Positions 36,771-49,659 are shown, counted from the stretch's first letter. The stretch: 64,000 bases of DNA from Amaurobius ferox (GCA_951213105.1 OX578148.1:142296043-142360042); one strand, 5' to 3'. Notes: generated by a model not told the origin, from the letters alone. Numbers and translations are program-made.

Positions 36771-37643
36771 CACAGGGTGTCCCAAAAAGATTGAAACACG
36801 TTTTAATTCTTTACCTGTTGGAGATAAGTGGGCAATGTAAATTGCAAAAATGTTGAAAGTAAGGTAGCAAATAAGACTACGTTAATGAAATAGTCCTCCC
36901 ATTCATTTTCAAAAAGTGACACTTTTTAAATTCTTATACGACCCCCTTAGACAAATTAGATCAATCAGAAAATTTTTATTTTTAATGCAAAAGATCATTA
37001 AAAAAATCAGCATATCTGTATCTTTAAAATTGAGCTAGTTATATTTAATTGAAAATTAAACATTGTGAATGGAGACCCTATATCCAATTAGAAATGTTAA
37101 TGTGTGACATATCACAAAAAAGATAAAACTGAATGATAATACATAGGATACCCAACAGCGAAGTGAGTATCACTGCTTTATATGATCTCTGACTGTTGAA
37201 TGCTTTATTTAGATGCATTTGTGATAAAAAAATTTGACACATATTAACGTATTTTTGATCTGAACACTTTCCATCGTCAATTTGTTTAGAATCCCTATTT
37301 TCACTGATGAAACAGCCTTTCACATGGTATAGAAAAGTGGCATAAGTCAGATTTCTTCCTTTATCATAATTCAGTTGATTTTAAAGCTACAGATCTGCGG
37401 GGTTTTTTTTAATGATCTTGTTGCATTAAAAATAAAAAATTTCGGATTGACCCAATTTGTCTAAGGGGGTCGTTTAAGAATTTAAAAAATGTAATTTTTT
37501 GAAAATCAATAGGAGTACTATTTCATTAACGTAGTCCTATTTCCTACCGTACTTTCAACATTTTTGCAATTTAAATTGTCCACTTATCTCCAACAGGTAA
37601 AGGATTAAAGCGCGTTTCAATCTTTTTGGGACACCTTGATGGA
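36771..37643. mobile_element. Foldback DNA element with mariner-like ends
   Basis: The left end 'cagggtgtcccaaaaagatt' is mirrored by the right end 'aatctttttgggacacc', with TA just outside each (36769-36770 and about 37644-37645). Arms of about 260 bp (to 37030 and from 37378) surround a non-palindromic centre of about 350 bp. CAGGGTGTCC is a familiar mariner-type end. No transposase. Confidence 0.8.
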
Positions 37644-37872
37644 TAGTCAACACCCTAGTGGTGTTGGCAAGATCTTTGAAAGAACTTCAGTCGATTGAAT
37701 GAGGATTACAGAACAGATTTTTATTTTTCAATATAGGCCATATGAAAAACTAATGTAATCTTTTTTCGGCAAATAAGAGGAAAATTTAAACAAGTCCCCC
37801 CCTCCTATCAAGGGGCATCAAAATTTTTGTGCTGAGGGCCCCAAAAAGTATTAACCCGGCTCTGTGTTCCAT

Positions 37873-38592
37873 CGGGCCCTCCTTTTGCAGAAATGGTTCC
37901 ACAGTCATAGTTCTCATACGGTACATACGCGTTTAACATCAACTCATCATTTGTGAAATGCTACAAAATATCGGGTCAGGTAGCTTTTAAAGCTGTCAAT
38001 CAATTACCACCACAGCAAATTATCGCTACAGCAGAAAATATTATAGGAATAGATTCTGTTGCCCTTATCTGGCTCCCCAGTTTTATGAATTCTGAAAAGG
38101 CTAGTTGTAAACTAGATTCGGTGTTTCCGAGAATACACAGACATAATAGACACAGGATGGGATCGTATAATGGTTATATTGACACACTGCACGTTAAAGA
38201 AGGTTCTGTACTACTTAGAACTAACTGCGCGTATTGCTGTTGTACAAAATAGAATTTGAAAGTCAACTTTGGCTATGAAGCGATTAGCATCGCTACCTAC
38301 CGCATAAGGACATCGTGGAAAGAGAAAGAGTGGGGTTTTAGAGGAAGGCAACACTTTATGACTATTCAATCCAACACGACACGAACGTTAACCAACGCTT
38401 AAGCCTAACCAAGAAGGGCCTAATACTGTAATAATAAGTATATAGCATTATATAATGAATATCTGAATAAGATATGACTGCCTTGAATCTGCTGTGTTGA
38501 AAGAGGGATCAATCTAATCATTACCTCGTGATTTAGTAAACCACTGTAAAAGTCCCCATAATGTGCGAAATAAACTTCAGAAATAAGGCTCC
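37873..38592. other. Unassigned
   Basis: An open frame of 99 codons at 37953-38252 and others on the minus strand show no recognisable motif. No element terminus found. Confidence 0.45.
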
Positions 38593-38832
38593 TTAATATA
38601 CAGGCTGACGCAGCAGCTTGACTCCCAGTTGAAAAGATGACTGTGCATGACGGAAAGAGGGGTGACTTTCTCGTCCTTTTCCCGAGATCCTGAGAAAATG
38701 AAAACATTCTAAAGTACCTACAATTTTTGGAGAGCAGAGCCTATTTCACAGCTAAATTGCGCATCCTATATCAGCCATGTAAGTTGCGCGCGCCCTTGAA
38801 ATGACAACTAACCGAACCGGTTGGAGTCACCT
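38593..38832. repeat. Diverged relative of the 42377-42526 MITE
   Basis: Shares 'atacaggctg.cgca.cag' at its left and 'gcatcctatatcagccatgt' plus 'ggttggagtca' at its right with the element at 42377-42526, but carries about 90 bp extra inside. Confidence 0.6.
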
Positions 38833-38964
38833 TATTCAGAAATAGGGAATCTGCTCGTAAGAGTATTCTATACGTAAGCCTTTGTCAACGCATTTGGGAA
38901 AATAATATTATGAGTGCCAAAAAATTCCAAAAAGGAATCGTAACTATGATTTTAAAAATCATCA

Positions 38965-40510
38965 TCTGATGTGAGCAGCACATGACTTTCCTTATATAAT
39001 GCAATGAATTGACTAGTTTTACAGTCAAAAAATAATGTATAAGATCCACGGCGCTGTGTTTTTATCATTGAATTGGACACTTGCTGATTTTCCAGATGAC
39101 AACATGTAAAACTATTTAAAAATACTCAATTAACTTATACTTCGCGCAACTCTAAATAAACAATCATCAATATGGATAGCATCCTCAATAAGCGATAGAG
39201 TCCATATATTAAAATACCTTAATAATTACGTCATCAATTAGGAGTCATTTTCATTAATTTAACGTCATTTTTGCAATTTTGACGATATTTTTGTCAATCT
39301 GTGGCGAAATATCGCCAAGGTGGAAATACCTTGCTAAATTATTCGCTAAGTTTGCCAAATGTTTTACTAAGTGTTACAGACAAAGGGAGAAAAGAGTATT
39401 TCTTATATACTAGAAGGTATACCAGTCATATGACGGAAATCAGAATTTGCGAGACATTACTTCCCATTTCTCGTCATTTTTATCAATTTGGCGACATTTT
39501 TGTCATTTTAGCAACGTTTAAAATAGTCGCCAAGTTGGCGACGTCCCACTAAATTTCTCGCCAAGCGTTACGGACGGACCGCGAAATGGGTTATTCTTAT
39601 ATAGTTTACTCTTATGTTCTTTCCAAGATATTGAAATTTTATCATCTAGTCGTCATATTCATTGATTTAGCATCATTTTTTATTAATTTGGTGACATTTT
39701 TGTTAATTTGGCAACATTTAAAAAGTCGCCAAGTTGGCGACATTCCGCCAAAATCTCACCAAGTGTTATGGACGGAGATATCAGTTATTTTTGCAGCAGA
39801 TAAATGACTATTAGCGTCCAAATACAAAAGCATTACCTAAAGTATCTTTTCACATGAATGGAACTAGCTAAATTCATGAGAATGATGTCACCAAATTTAT
39901 CGCATGATATTACTTATGTAAAGTGATTATATTTCACAATAGGTAATATTTTTTTTATTTTATATGATTTTTTGATATTTTTTTAAATGTGCAATATCTC
40001 GAGAACGGTTAATGCTAGCGTTCTAAAATTTATCTCAATCGTTTTCTAATGAAAAATTACATAGGAAATGACTAGTTGCGTAATTTTATTAAATGTTTTA
40101 ATTTTTTAATGCTTTTTCAAAATTTCACTCGAAAATTTAGGGGGGGGGGGGTCTGAACATTCGATTGCGTATAAAAACAATAGGCTTCCAGTATTCATGT
40201 ATTGTAATTTTTGCACCAAATTTCGTTCGAATCGATCCATTTATTCGTCAGTTATCGTTTCCACAGACTCATTGACATACACACACACATACTTTCACAC
40301 ACACACACATACTTTCACACACACACACATATTCTCACACACATACACACTTTCACGTACACACACACACACATACTTTCACACGTCTAAAAAACGTCTG
40401 ATTCGTGTTCAGGGATGCTTGAAACGTGCTCTCCCGTCAAAAACTCGAATTCGAATTTTCGACCCCGTCACAATACTTTCGTTATACATTATATGTATAT
40501 AAGGAAAGTA
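38965..40510 (+). mobile_element. Rep-1 non-autonomous element, copy d
   Basis: Starts 'tctgatgtgagcagcacatg' and ends with the intact hairpin 'actttcgttatacatta' plus 'tatataaggaaagta'. The interior GGCGAC block is duplicated (39240-39560 and 39640-39780), which explains the length of 1546 bp. The CA-rich tract at 40275-40385 is the longest of any copy. Confidence 0.85.
40275..40385. repeat. (CA)n with 'tactttcacac' interruptions
   Basis: Several CA runs separated by a recurring 'atactttcac' phrase, forming a higher-order repeat of about 25 bp inside Rep-1 copy d. Confidence 0.9.
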
Positions 40511-42236
40511 ATATGTATGAGATCCTACATACAGGATATTGCTCGGTGGGTCAGTTTTGCTGAGTTCAGCTTCAGTATTTTGTGAAGAGTCGCTTTTTGA
40601 GATGTTACTGAGAATTTTCATTGCAATTTTTGTTTACACAGAACTTTATGCATTTAAAGTGCTCATTTTTGTCCTAACAATTTGCTTCTAGTATTTTTGC
40701 TTTAATGCAGCAAAAATGCCCCATTCTACTAACATCCTTCAAGCTAATCCGAAGAATACTACGTCATGATGTTTTATTCCACATAACTAGACCCACTATG
40801 AATTTAACACGAGCAGTGTACAGCCATTTATCATCCAATTTCAGTCATTTTCACCATCTCCATTACGGGCTACCGCGCTTGAGACCCGTCGTTCTCAGAA
40901 ACCTAATGATGCGCCCTCGAACACCCTCCAGTCTTCCGATCCGTTTGAATAAGTTATAACATCGCAATAGAATGACACACTGGTAAAAAAAGGTCTACGG
41001 AACTGCAGACAACGTTTCAACGCACATCGACCCTTTGTTCATAATTAGAAAAATATGACCCGTCCCCAAATCTAATTTACAGTGCCTCCTCCCCTCGTAA
41101 TGATATTTATATGTTTCCATTCACATCTTTAATCGAATTGCACTGGGACAGCCCTACCCCCGTTTCAGGGTGCACTGTAAGCAGCAGGGGGGGAGGGGGA
41201 ATTCGATGAAAGTAAGTTGCAGATTCATCCTTGCATTATCGTTGTAAAAGCTTTGCCCAAATTTAGTTTCCGAAATTATTGTTCTGAATTTAGAGAGTGC
41301 AATCTACCCTTCGGCCTTTACGGGGTATAAAAGTATTTTTTCGTCCCATAGAGAGCAGTTCCGCTCCAAAGACTCCCTCCATTGCTTCACGAAACGATTT
41401 TTTAGGTACATTTGGGGCACTTGTTGCAGTCATAAAAGAGAATTGGATCCGCCATTTAAAAATAATAGATTTTGTATACCTCCGGAGAAGGGAAGATTAG
41501 AACGCGGAAAGTCAAGCTGAATATTGAAATGCATATTAAGAATCAAATATATAAAATGTCAACATATGGATATTCCATGAAATGTCTATAAAAATGGCTT
41601 CTAAGTAGCCTAACTACCCATTTATATGGGGAACGTGTTGTTCTCAAAATTTTCGAATTCCAGGTTTTGAAGGGAAAAGAACGTTTAAAGCCATTGCGAA
41701 CACTTTCGGAAGAATGTCTGCCTGTGTGCCCTGGAAACGATCCCTCGAAAGCGAATGCAGTTCCAGCCATGACAATTTATGTGTGGATATATTGCGTAAA
41801 AACCTCAAACGCAACAAGATTTTTGTAATGTAACCGATTAGAACAGGAGTGATTGGAAGTTTAACATTTCCATAGCGTTCTGTTGTATGGACAACAAGGA
41901 TAATTTCAGAAGCAAGGGAGGTTGTACAAAGTATGACAACTTAAACTGCGCTATGGGTGTAAATAGTATCAAAATTTCATATACGAGGGTTATTCGGAAA
42001 TCACGCTGGCTGCGAGCCAGTCACTCTACAAAGTTGGTTGTCATTCAGAGCGGGTTGCTTCAAACCGCCCTAATGATCCCTTCTTACCGAGCTAGTCAAT
42101 AGGTGTTCCGCTATAGAAGCTTCTACCAAGTTCGCAGTGCGATTCGTATTGTACAAGTGGGAGGCGACACAGTGACTCAGATTCATCTCAGAATGTTTGC
42201 AGTGTATAGATCCAACATTTGCACAACAACTCATTC
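40511..42236. other. Unassigned; possible mariner-end fragment near 41981
   Basis: No gene supported. 'tatacgagggttattcggaa' at about 41980 resembles mariner-type termini, but no partner end was found. Less AT-rich from 41990 to 42240. Confidence 0.4.
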
Positions 42237-42294
42237 AACAGTTACCTTACACCTTTCTGGTAGGTCGGACGGTCTGGGTTTCAACAACAACAAC
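42237..42294 (+). mobile_element. 5'-truncated SINE tail with target duplication
   Basis: 42241-42294 matches the last 54 bp of the SINEs at 56960 and 57737 ('gttaccttacacctttctgg' through the caa repeats). 'caacaactcattc' occurs on both sides (42224-42236 and 42288-42300), overlapping the CAA tail. This looks like a truncated retroposition product. Confidence 0.75.
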
Positions 42295-42376
42295 TCATTC
42301 CCACACACAGCTGCACACATTTTTAGGAACATGCTACATCCATTTCTTTACAGTTCAAACTAATGTCCTATATATA

Positions 42377-42526
42377 CAGGCTGGCGCAACAGCGGCCATT
42401 TTGACTCTTACAGCTATATTGCGTATCCAATATCAGCCATGTAAGACGCGCTCGCTATTAAAATAACACAGGTAGACGATAGCTGATTGGGCCGGTCGGA
42501 GTCAAAATGGCGGTTACATCAGCTTG
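42377..42526. mobile_element. Small MITE with about 34-bp inverted repeats
   Basis: The left end 'caggctggcgcaacagc' plus 'ggccattttgactc' is matched by the complement of the right end ('gagtcaaaatggcggtt' through 'gcttg'). TA flanks both sides (42375-42376 and 42527-42528). 150 bp, non-coding. Confidence 0.8.
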
Positions 42527-43129
42527 TATATTTGAGAGCCTTAATCCAAACGCTTTCCATTTTTTTCACGCAGATGAAGGTCTGGCCGTCAATACGAATG
42601 AAGAGGACTGTGGCGGCCACTTTCTGGATAATACGACACTTTTCTATAGCTATGATAAGTGGCTGGCCACTATTCGTGTCGAGATGTGTAATGTACGAAA
42701 TCCTTCGTCATTGCCTACCGGAGCTTCATTTCTGAAGAACCCCAACAGCCAAATGTAACTAAATGTAAATGTAAATGTAAATTTCTAACTTCATCAATCC
42801 TGTGTTTACATGCAATGTAAAAGCTCAGAAAATGATATATTTTATACTCTGACACTGATTATGATACACAAACGGAACTAAAGAAATCCAAAATAGGAGG
42901 AAACGAGAAAATCGAGAATTATGTTCTCCATAATGTATTCACGTTTTCGTTCATTCATTTGGAAAGACGAATCTGATACTATGGCAACCTTCTAATATTT
43001 GTACGACAAGTCACCAAATGTGCGTATAAATAAATATAAACACCTTGATTTATCTGTCTGTTTATCTATCTATGGGTAAGGCTTTTGTTGAAGGCGAAAA
43101 TTTTGGTGATGAGTGTGGTTGGTTGGGAG
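42527..43129. other. Unassigned; open frame of unknown nature at 42527-42758
   Basis: A plus-strand frame from the MITE edge to 42758 reads FHADEGLAVNTNEEDCGGHF and onward with protein-like composition. A pyrimidine tract followed by 'cacgcag' at about 42572 could be an acceptor. I do not recognise it, and there is no donor before the stop. It may be repeat-derived. Confidence 0.3.
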
Positions 43130-43830
43130 TTTGGTGATGTTTTGGCAATATTTAAAAAAGTCAACTTGGCGACTTTTTTAAATATTGCCAAACTGACGAA
43201 AATGTCGCCAAATTGATAAAAATGACCCCAAATCGATAAAAATGGTGAGAAATTAATAAAAATGACGCCAAATCAATGAAATCAATTGCGTTTTGAAAGG
43301 AAATAGTATTGTAATGTTGTTTCGATAGCGTATGGCTATCAAATCCAACCACCCGATTCGGCAACAAATTTGGCGACTTTTTAAAATACCGCCAAATTTA
43401 TGAAATGTCGCCAAATCGATAAAAATGTCTGCAAATCTATAAAAATGCCAACAAATGGATAAATGTGACGCCAAATCAATGAAATTCATTCTGTTTTGAA
43501 AGGGGATAGTATTGTAAGGATATATTGAAAGCATTTATCTGTCAGTTCAACCATCCCATTTGCCGAAAAATTTGGCAAATGGGACTTTTTTTAAATGCCT
43601 TAAAATTGAACAAAATATTAGAAAAATTAACGAAAATCGATGAAAATTCAATATCTTGGAAAGAATATAAGAATCTACTATACGAAAAAGCCATTTCTCT
43701 GTCCGTCAGTGACGTTTGGAAAAAAAATTTGACAAAGAATTTGGCGGAATGTCGTAAATGTCGCCAAATTGAGAAAAATGACGACAAATGGGAGGTAATA
43801 TTTTGTACATTTTGAATTCCGTTATATGAC
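43130..43830 (-). repeat. Tandemly amplified Rep-1 interior, about 204-bp period
   Basis: Phrases 'ttggcgactttttt' (43164), 'tttggcgacttttt' (43368) and 'tttggcaaatggga' (43570) start successive units. Each has 'cgccaaatcaatgaaatc' or similar and 'ttttgaaagg..atagtattgtaa'. Within units, a 20-bp subrepeat of the type 'cgccaaattgataaaaatg' recurs. The last unit runs into Rep-1 sequence ('ttcaatatcttggaaagaat'). Confidence 0.75.
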
Positions 43831-44055
43831 GGACATACCTTGTTGTAAATAAATGAAGCCATACCATGATATTATTGATATTAAATGAACATCACGTCCA
43901 TTGAAATGGCGACATAATTGGCCAAATCAAAATCCGTTTTTCCAACTCACGTGCAAAATTCCTCATCTAAAGGCAATGGAATTTAATGTTAAACCCAGTA
44001 ACATAAATGATTATTGGCGAATTGTTCGGCGTTAAAAAATAAACTAGTATAACAA

Positions 44056-45290
44056 CAAGAAAGATCAATCATGCTTAAAGCATTGATTATGAAACCCTTT
44101 CCAACTTCAATGCAATTTTATTTAAACATGTCTAAAATGCAATACATTCCTCGGTAATATTTTAAAGCTTATCACAATACTACATTAATTTATTATATTT
44201 GAAACCTTAAACCTTCATCGAAAAAAATTAACTTCATTCAAATGACGGCATTAAAGTATAAATTGCCTGGTTTAAACATCTCTAAAATGTGATACATTCC
44301 TCGGTAATAATTTTAGAATTATCATAATACTACGATAATTTATTATATTTGAAAACTTCATCGAAAACAACTGAAATTCATTCAAATGACGTCATAAAAA
44401 AATAACACGCCTGGCTCTCTCCATAAAAGCAACATTTCATTCATAAATAATTCCCCCATTCATGTCATTCATCACAATACTATAATAATTTATTTTATTT
44501 AAAAATTAAGACCATTGAGTTACAAGTAAGTAAACTCTATGCGTAAAACTTCATCGAAAAATATCGTCCGTCTCTTTCTAAAATCAATGAATATTTCATT
44601 CACATCAGCTAAGCAGACTCCATGGACTAAATGATTTTGTGTTAAAGAATTACAGCGATTCTAATACAACTCATTCTACATATTTTGCTGTTTACATTTT
44701 ACATAGGTGAAAAATAGGCTTAATAGTAGAAATAATCAAATTTGGAAGAGCATTTAAACTGAAATATATTGTCATTGCGTTGTTTCAGTATGTAGATGCA
44801 CAGAATTTAGGCAAAAATAAAGTACTTTTAGGACGGATACAACACTCAATATGAATTAAAAAGAACTTTAAAAATCACGATTTTGACACAAGATGGATGC
44901 CATATATCATTTTGAAGTGGGTCATGTGATCGTTTCATATCATGGACACGTGATCGCTTCATATAAGAGGTGTTATTATTATTTTAATTTTTATTTAAAA
45001 AACAACTGAATATATTTCGCTGATTTTTTTTTTTATATATTTTATGGAACAATTTGAATATTGCCTAAAATTTTCGAAGCAATTTGTGAATTTTAAATCC
45101 GCTTAAAAAATGCTTGAAAAATTAGGTCCCATAGGACTCAATGTATTCCATTTTTTCAACCCGGGTTCAATCCAAAACTAATTGGGTGATATTATTCATT
45201 TATATTCCCATAGGTCCTATAGACCGTCTGAACAACATACTAAAATTTCATTTTGATTAAGTCATTTTTACGGCAGTTATCGTGCTAACG

Positions 45291-45328
<38 letters not shown>

Positions 45329-45372
45329 ATGAACAAAGTCATAAACACTTTTCAACTTTGCTGTAAAGTGTT
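44056..45372 (+). mobile_element. Rep-2 non-autonomous element, copy d
   Basis: Starts 'aagaaagatcaatcatgctt' and ends at the hairpin 'aacacttttcaactttgctg' plus 'taaagtgtt'. The internal block 'gcattcctcggtaat' is present twice. A (GACA)n run lies at 45292-45329, just before the terminal hairpin. Confidence 0.9.
45292..45329. repeat. (GACA)n microsatellite at Rep-2 end
   Basis: About nine GACA units. Shorter runs sit at the same place in the other four Rep-2 copies. Confidence 0.95.
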
Positions 45373-45384
45373 AAAAAGTGTCTT

Positions 45385-45790
45385 CCCTCGTGAAGCGAAC
45401 TAGATCCACGAGAAAAATTTCGCCTATTTTATATATATATATATATATACACTCCTGGTTTAATAAATAATTACCACTGTTTTCATTTTATGCAACTTCT
45501 TTGATAATTGTTTTATCGGAAACGGATTCTCAAGAACGAGTTGTGCATTTTATGGTGCTTCAGAGCTATAAAATGAGTGTCATTCATTTGCTAATGATGC
45601 GTGACGCATAAAAGGAATATTTATTCACCTTATTAAATGTGCGGGCTCCTTTATCATTTTTGTTTTCAGGAATTCATTCGAAACTTGAAGGATCTTCCAA
45701 ACTTTCAGAGTTCTAGTATTCTCATTTTATTCGAAACCTTCGCATACGCACAACTATCACTTCAAAAATATTTCATTCCTTCTCGGGAAT
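45385..45790 (+). repeat. Rep-1 fragment
   Basis: 'agcgaactagatccacgaga', 'ctcaagaacgag' and 'cttccaaactttcagagttc' align in order with the Rep-1 interior. Both ends are missing. Confidence 0.5.
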
Positions 45791-46773
45791 AGCCATGCCT
45801 TCCCGGGAAGAACCCCATGAATAACTTTCATGCTTCTTATTCTGCATTCTATTTTTCCGAACATTTCACGGAAGAAACTTTGTGTCTCATGATCCAACCC
45901 GAGTTAGAAAATGCATCATCATAACTTAACCCGAAACATTCGCAGTTATTTAACACCCAGCAGGATGCAGTTGAGAAAAACTCAACAATGCTCATGAACA
46001 TCTCCAAATTTCCCCTCCAATTGATATTGACACTCAGCGTGCTACATTGGGCATCGGCCGGGAAGGGAGTATGAATTCATTAGCGGGGCGCATAGGGGCG
46101 TTCAAGCATTAAGGGATAATTGATTTGTCGTGCTGGTTCGGGGTGAGGTGTGCAGCGGCGTACAATCCAGAGATTTGGAGACACTGAGCGGCTTATGGTC
46201 TATAGCGGCTTTATGGTCTATATTTAGAGAGAATTGCACGCTAGAGAGTATTTCATTTTAAACGACAGACCAAACATTTAAAATGAAAAGCACAGCACCA
46301 TTGTACAGGTTCTTTTATCTACTTCAACGTCAAAATAAAGTGTACTTCCATTTTACCTAACGATCAGAATTCGACGAGAGAATCACGACACTTAACATGT
46401 TAACTATTTTATTGACAGCTATTTCGCTGGAACTCAAGCAAATATGACATCACAAATAATCTATTGACACAGCTAACCACACAAGATTTTTACCCGAGAC
46501 ATGACTGATCCAATTCGAACCTAACTTATTACTGAATTTCATAGACCATAAAACTAATGGATGCGATAACTCGCTACATGACGACGATGAACATTTTCGA
46601 TATCCTCAACTCGTAGCATGGCTTTCCTTGGTCGAATAGTCCAAACCCTCTCTTTGACACTCGAAGTCCGCCGTATAAGTAGATCTGGCCAACTACGAGA
46701 GTGAGCTTCTTCTACACTGATCTTCAAATATTTGCATAGGAAATGCCCACAACTGGCTATCTACAAAGACAGA
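45791..46773. other. Unassigned; GC-richer block at 46010-46260
   Basis: 46010-46260 is unlike the AT-rich repeats around it and contains 'cattagcggggcgcatagg' and 'aagggataattgattt'. It has no long frame. It could be a conserved non-coding block, but that is only a guess from composition. Confidence 0.35.
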
Positions 46774-47910
46774 ACAAGAAAGATCAATCATGCATAAAGC
46801 ACAGATTATGAAACACTTCCCAAATTCAATGCAATGCCATTTAAACATCTCTAAAAAGCGATAATACTTTATCGAAATGCGATAAAACTTTATGTAAAAT
46901 GCGATAAAACTTTATCGAAAACAAATGAAATTTATTTAAATCGTCTGGCTTTCTTTATAAAAGCAGCATTTCATTCATAAACTGTTTTCCATTCCTTTCA
47001 TTCATCACAATACTATAATAATGTATTTTATTTAAAAACTTAAAACCATGGAGGTACAAGTAATTTAACTCTATGCTTAAAACTTCATTGAAAACGTCGT
47101 CTGGTTGGTTCTCTGTGTAAAATTAATGAATGTTTTTTCATTCATATCAGCTATATTGCAGACTCCATGAGCTAAATAATTTAGCGTTAAAGAAATTCAG
47201 CAATTCTTATACAGCTAATTCTGCATCTTTTGGTGTTTACATTTTCCATAAGTGAAAATTAGGCTTCATTGGAGAAATAATCAAAGTTGGATAATCATTT
47301 AAACTCAAATATATTGTAATTGCGTTGTTTCAGTATGTAGATGCACAGAATTTAAGCAAAAAGAAGGCAGTTTTAGGACGGATACAACAATGGATATGAA
47401 TTAAAGAGAACTTTAAAAATCACGATTTTGATACAAGATGAATGCCACATTTTATTTTTGAAGTGGATCACGTGATCTTTTCATATAATGGTCACGTGAT
47501 CTCTTCATTTAAAGGGTGTCATTATTATTTTAATTTTTATTTAAAATACTACTGAATATATTTTTCTGAAACTTTTCTTATATATTTTATGGGATTATTT
47601 AAATATTTCCTAAAATTTTCGAAGCAATTTGTGAATTTTAAATTTGCTTAAAAAATGTTTGAAAAATGAGATCCCATAGAGTTCAATGTATTTCATTTTT
47701 TCAATCCAGGTTCCATCCAAAAGTAATTGGGTGATATTATTCATTTATATTCCTATAGGTCCCACACACCGTCTGAACCACATACTAAAATTTCATTTTA
47801 ATAAAGTCATTTTTACAGCAGTTATCGTGCTACGGACAGACAGACAAACAGACAGACAGAGAGAATGAACAAAGTCATAAACACTTTCCAACTATGTTGT
47901 AAGATGTTAA
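46774..47910 (+). mobile_element. Rep-2 non-autonomous element, copy e
   Basis: Starts 'aagaaagatcaatcatgcat' and ends 'caactatgttgtaagatgtt'. GACA/GACAAACA run at 47835-47862. Otherwise collinear with copy d. Confidence 0.9.
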
Positions 47911-49659
47911 AAACTGAAAAAACAAACAAACACAGATATGCTTTGAAATGGACCCTATGCACTGTGAAAAATACGGGGGTTACTGTAAAATTTTTTGGGA
48001 GACTGACATTTTATATAATTTTCCAGTAATATTCAACAGATTTTTCTATTAATTTGCAAAGTTATATAGCTATATATAACTGTATCATATCGCCGCGAAA
48101 TGTTACCCAAAAATTATATAGAATTCCAGATTTGTAGAAATTTTCTCTACTGTCAAAAGTCGATTCCATTCATGTGTGTAACTGTGACACAAACTGCATT
48201 TAGAAACGCTTGATCTAAAAATTAAATAATATTAAATATTAACGTTATACCTATTCAGCCCGTCCATAAGTCAAAACCATGCATCCTAAACCGTGGTGTG
48301 GCTATAACATCATGTAACTGGGTTCTCTTCAGCCGTTCTTCAAAGGCTGAATGGGTCGGTGAGACTTGTAGATCATGAACCCTCCACGCAATAATCTGGA
48401 CTTTTCTGGGGTGCGTAAGACAGATTGCTAACCGTTTAAGTACAATTAACTTTAAGTCATCATCACTATCAAAACGCACTATAGCAGTGTTTGCGACACT
48501 CGCGTAGTTCTTTGGATCCTGTCATAATATAAATTAATTCCCGTTGGCAGCATTTATCACAGCATCTGATGCAGTGACCAGATAAGACTCTGCGTGCCAT
48601 GCATGGTGTTAAAAGGATGAGTACGTGACGTAGATTTACCTTGGAGAGGTGCAAATGCTCTTGGAGAGACGTATGCATCCAAAACATTCTTATCAACAAA
48701 ATAACCGCCATGGATGAGAACTCATTGAGTGTGGTTAGGTTTACAAGAAATATAATTTTGAAAGTAAAATATTTGGATATCATTTAATAAAGAATGATTT
48801 AGTTAAATTAATGTTGTTACTTAAATAAATAATGTGAATTAAGTAATTTAGAATAATAAATAATCAGAAATTAGAAGGAAAGTTTGAATGACATTTTTTA
48901 AATTTCATAAGTTTGGAATTAATTTTAGTGGTGATAATGATCTCGACGCAATAATCCTTTTTGGAATAATGGACCCCCCGCTTAATGTCAGGATCCTAAT
49001 ATCGGCGTACCCCAATTTTAGGCTACCAATGAGATATTGATTAAAAATAATTTCAAATGTTGGCCACATAGAAATTTAATGATAAAAACAAAATGGTTCA
49101 ATGGACGTATCGAAACAGTTATAAGTAGAAATCAAAAAGTAGTATCCAGCACATGTCTTTCCCTACAGATTAACAAAATGGCGAAAAACGCAACCCCCAT
49201 TATAATTCACCTTTAACTCGATTTCAAAAATAGGGTTTTTGCACACAGAACTCTCCTAAAACGGTCGTTTCCAAAGCTGGGATCGTGCTGTATGCAAATA
49301 CCACAGTCCACTGCAAACTTTTTGGAATAGAACAAGATTCTTTTAGCTGTCATCGCAGATATCGTTACGCCTTCTTAAAAAGAGATAAAATACTCGAGAC
49401 CAGTCCGCGAATGCTGATATCTACAATGGGAGCACCCTATTGAAGCCGAATCTGTGAGTATGACACCCATATTTTCGAAAATGGATACCGGCTGCTTGGT
49501 AGGGCTGAATGGGTCGGCTTCTATTGAGGTACGCAAAAAGGTGGCAAACAGCTAATTTTTTTCTGTCAAGGCCGGCATTGGCTATTTTGTGGTCATGAGT
49601 GCTTAAAGGCGGCTCGAAAATGATCCCCAAAGGATAGTATCAACAATGGGAGTATCATC
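47911..49659. other. Unassigned
   Basis: Minus-strand open frames at 48255-48783 and 49421-49630 have mixed composition but no recognised domain. No element ends identified. Confidence 0.4.

Larger units (their letters stand above)
30256..37864. mobile_element. Possible long hAT-like unit with nested insertions
   Basis: The left end, 'cagggctggatcaccc', and the complement of the right end, 'cagagccgggttaata', agree at most of the first 12 positions, as in diverged hAT termini. The flanking 8-mers are TGTTTCAT (30248-30255) and TGTTCCAT (37865-37872), 7 of 8 matching. No transposase remnant was recognised inside. The span would contain a composite SINE, a Rep-1 copy and a foldback. It may be a chance pairing of two unrelated hAT ends. 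Confidence 0.35.
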
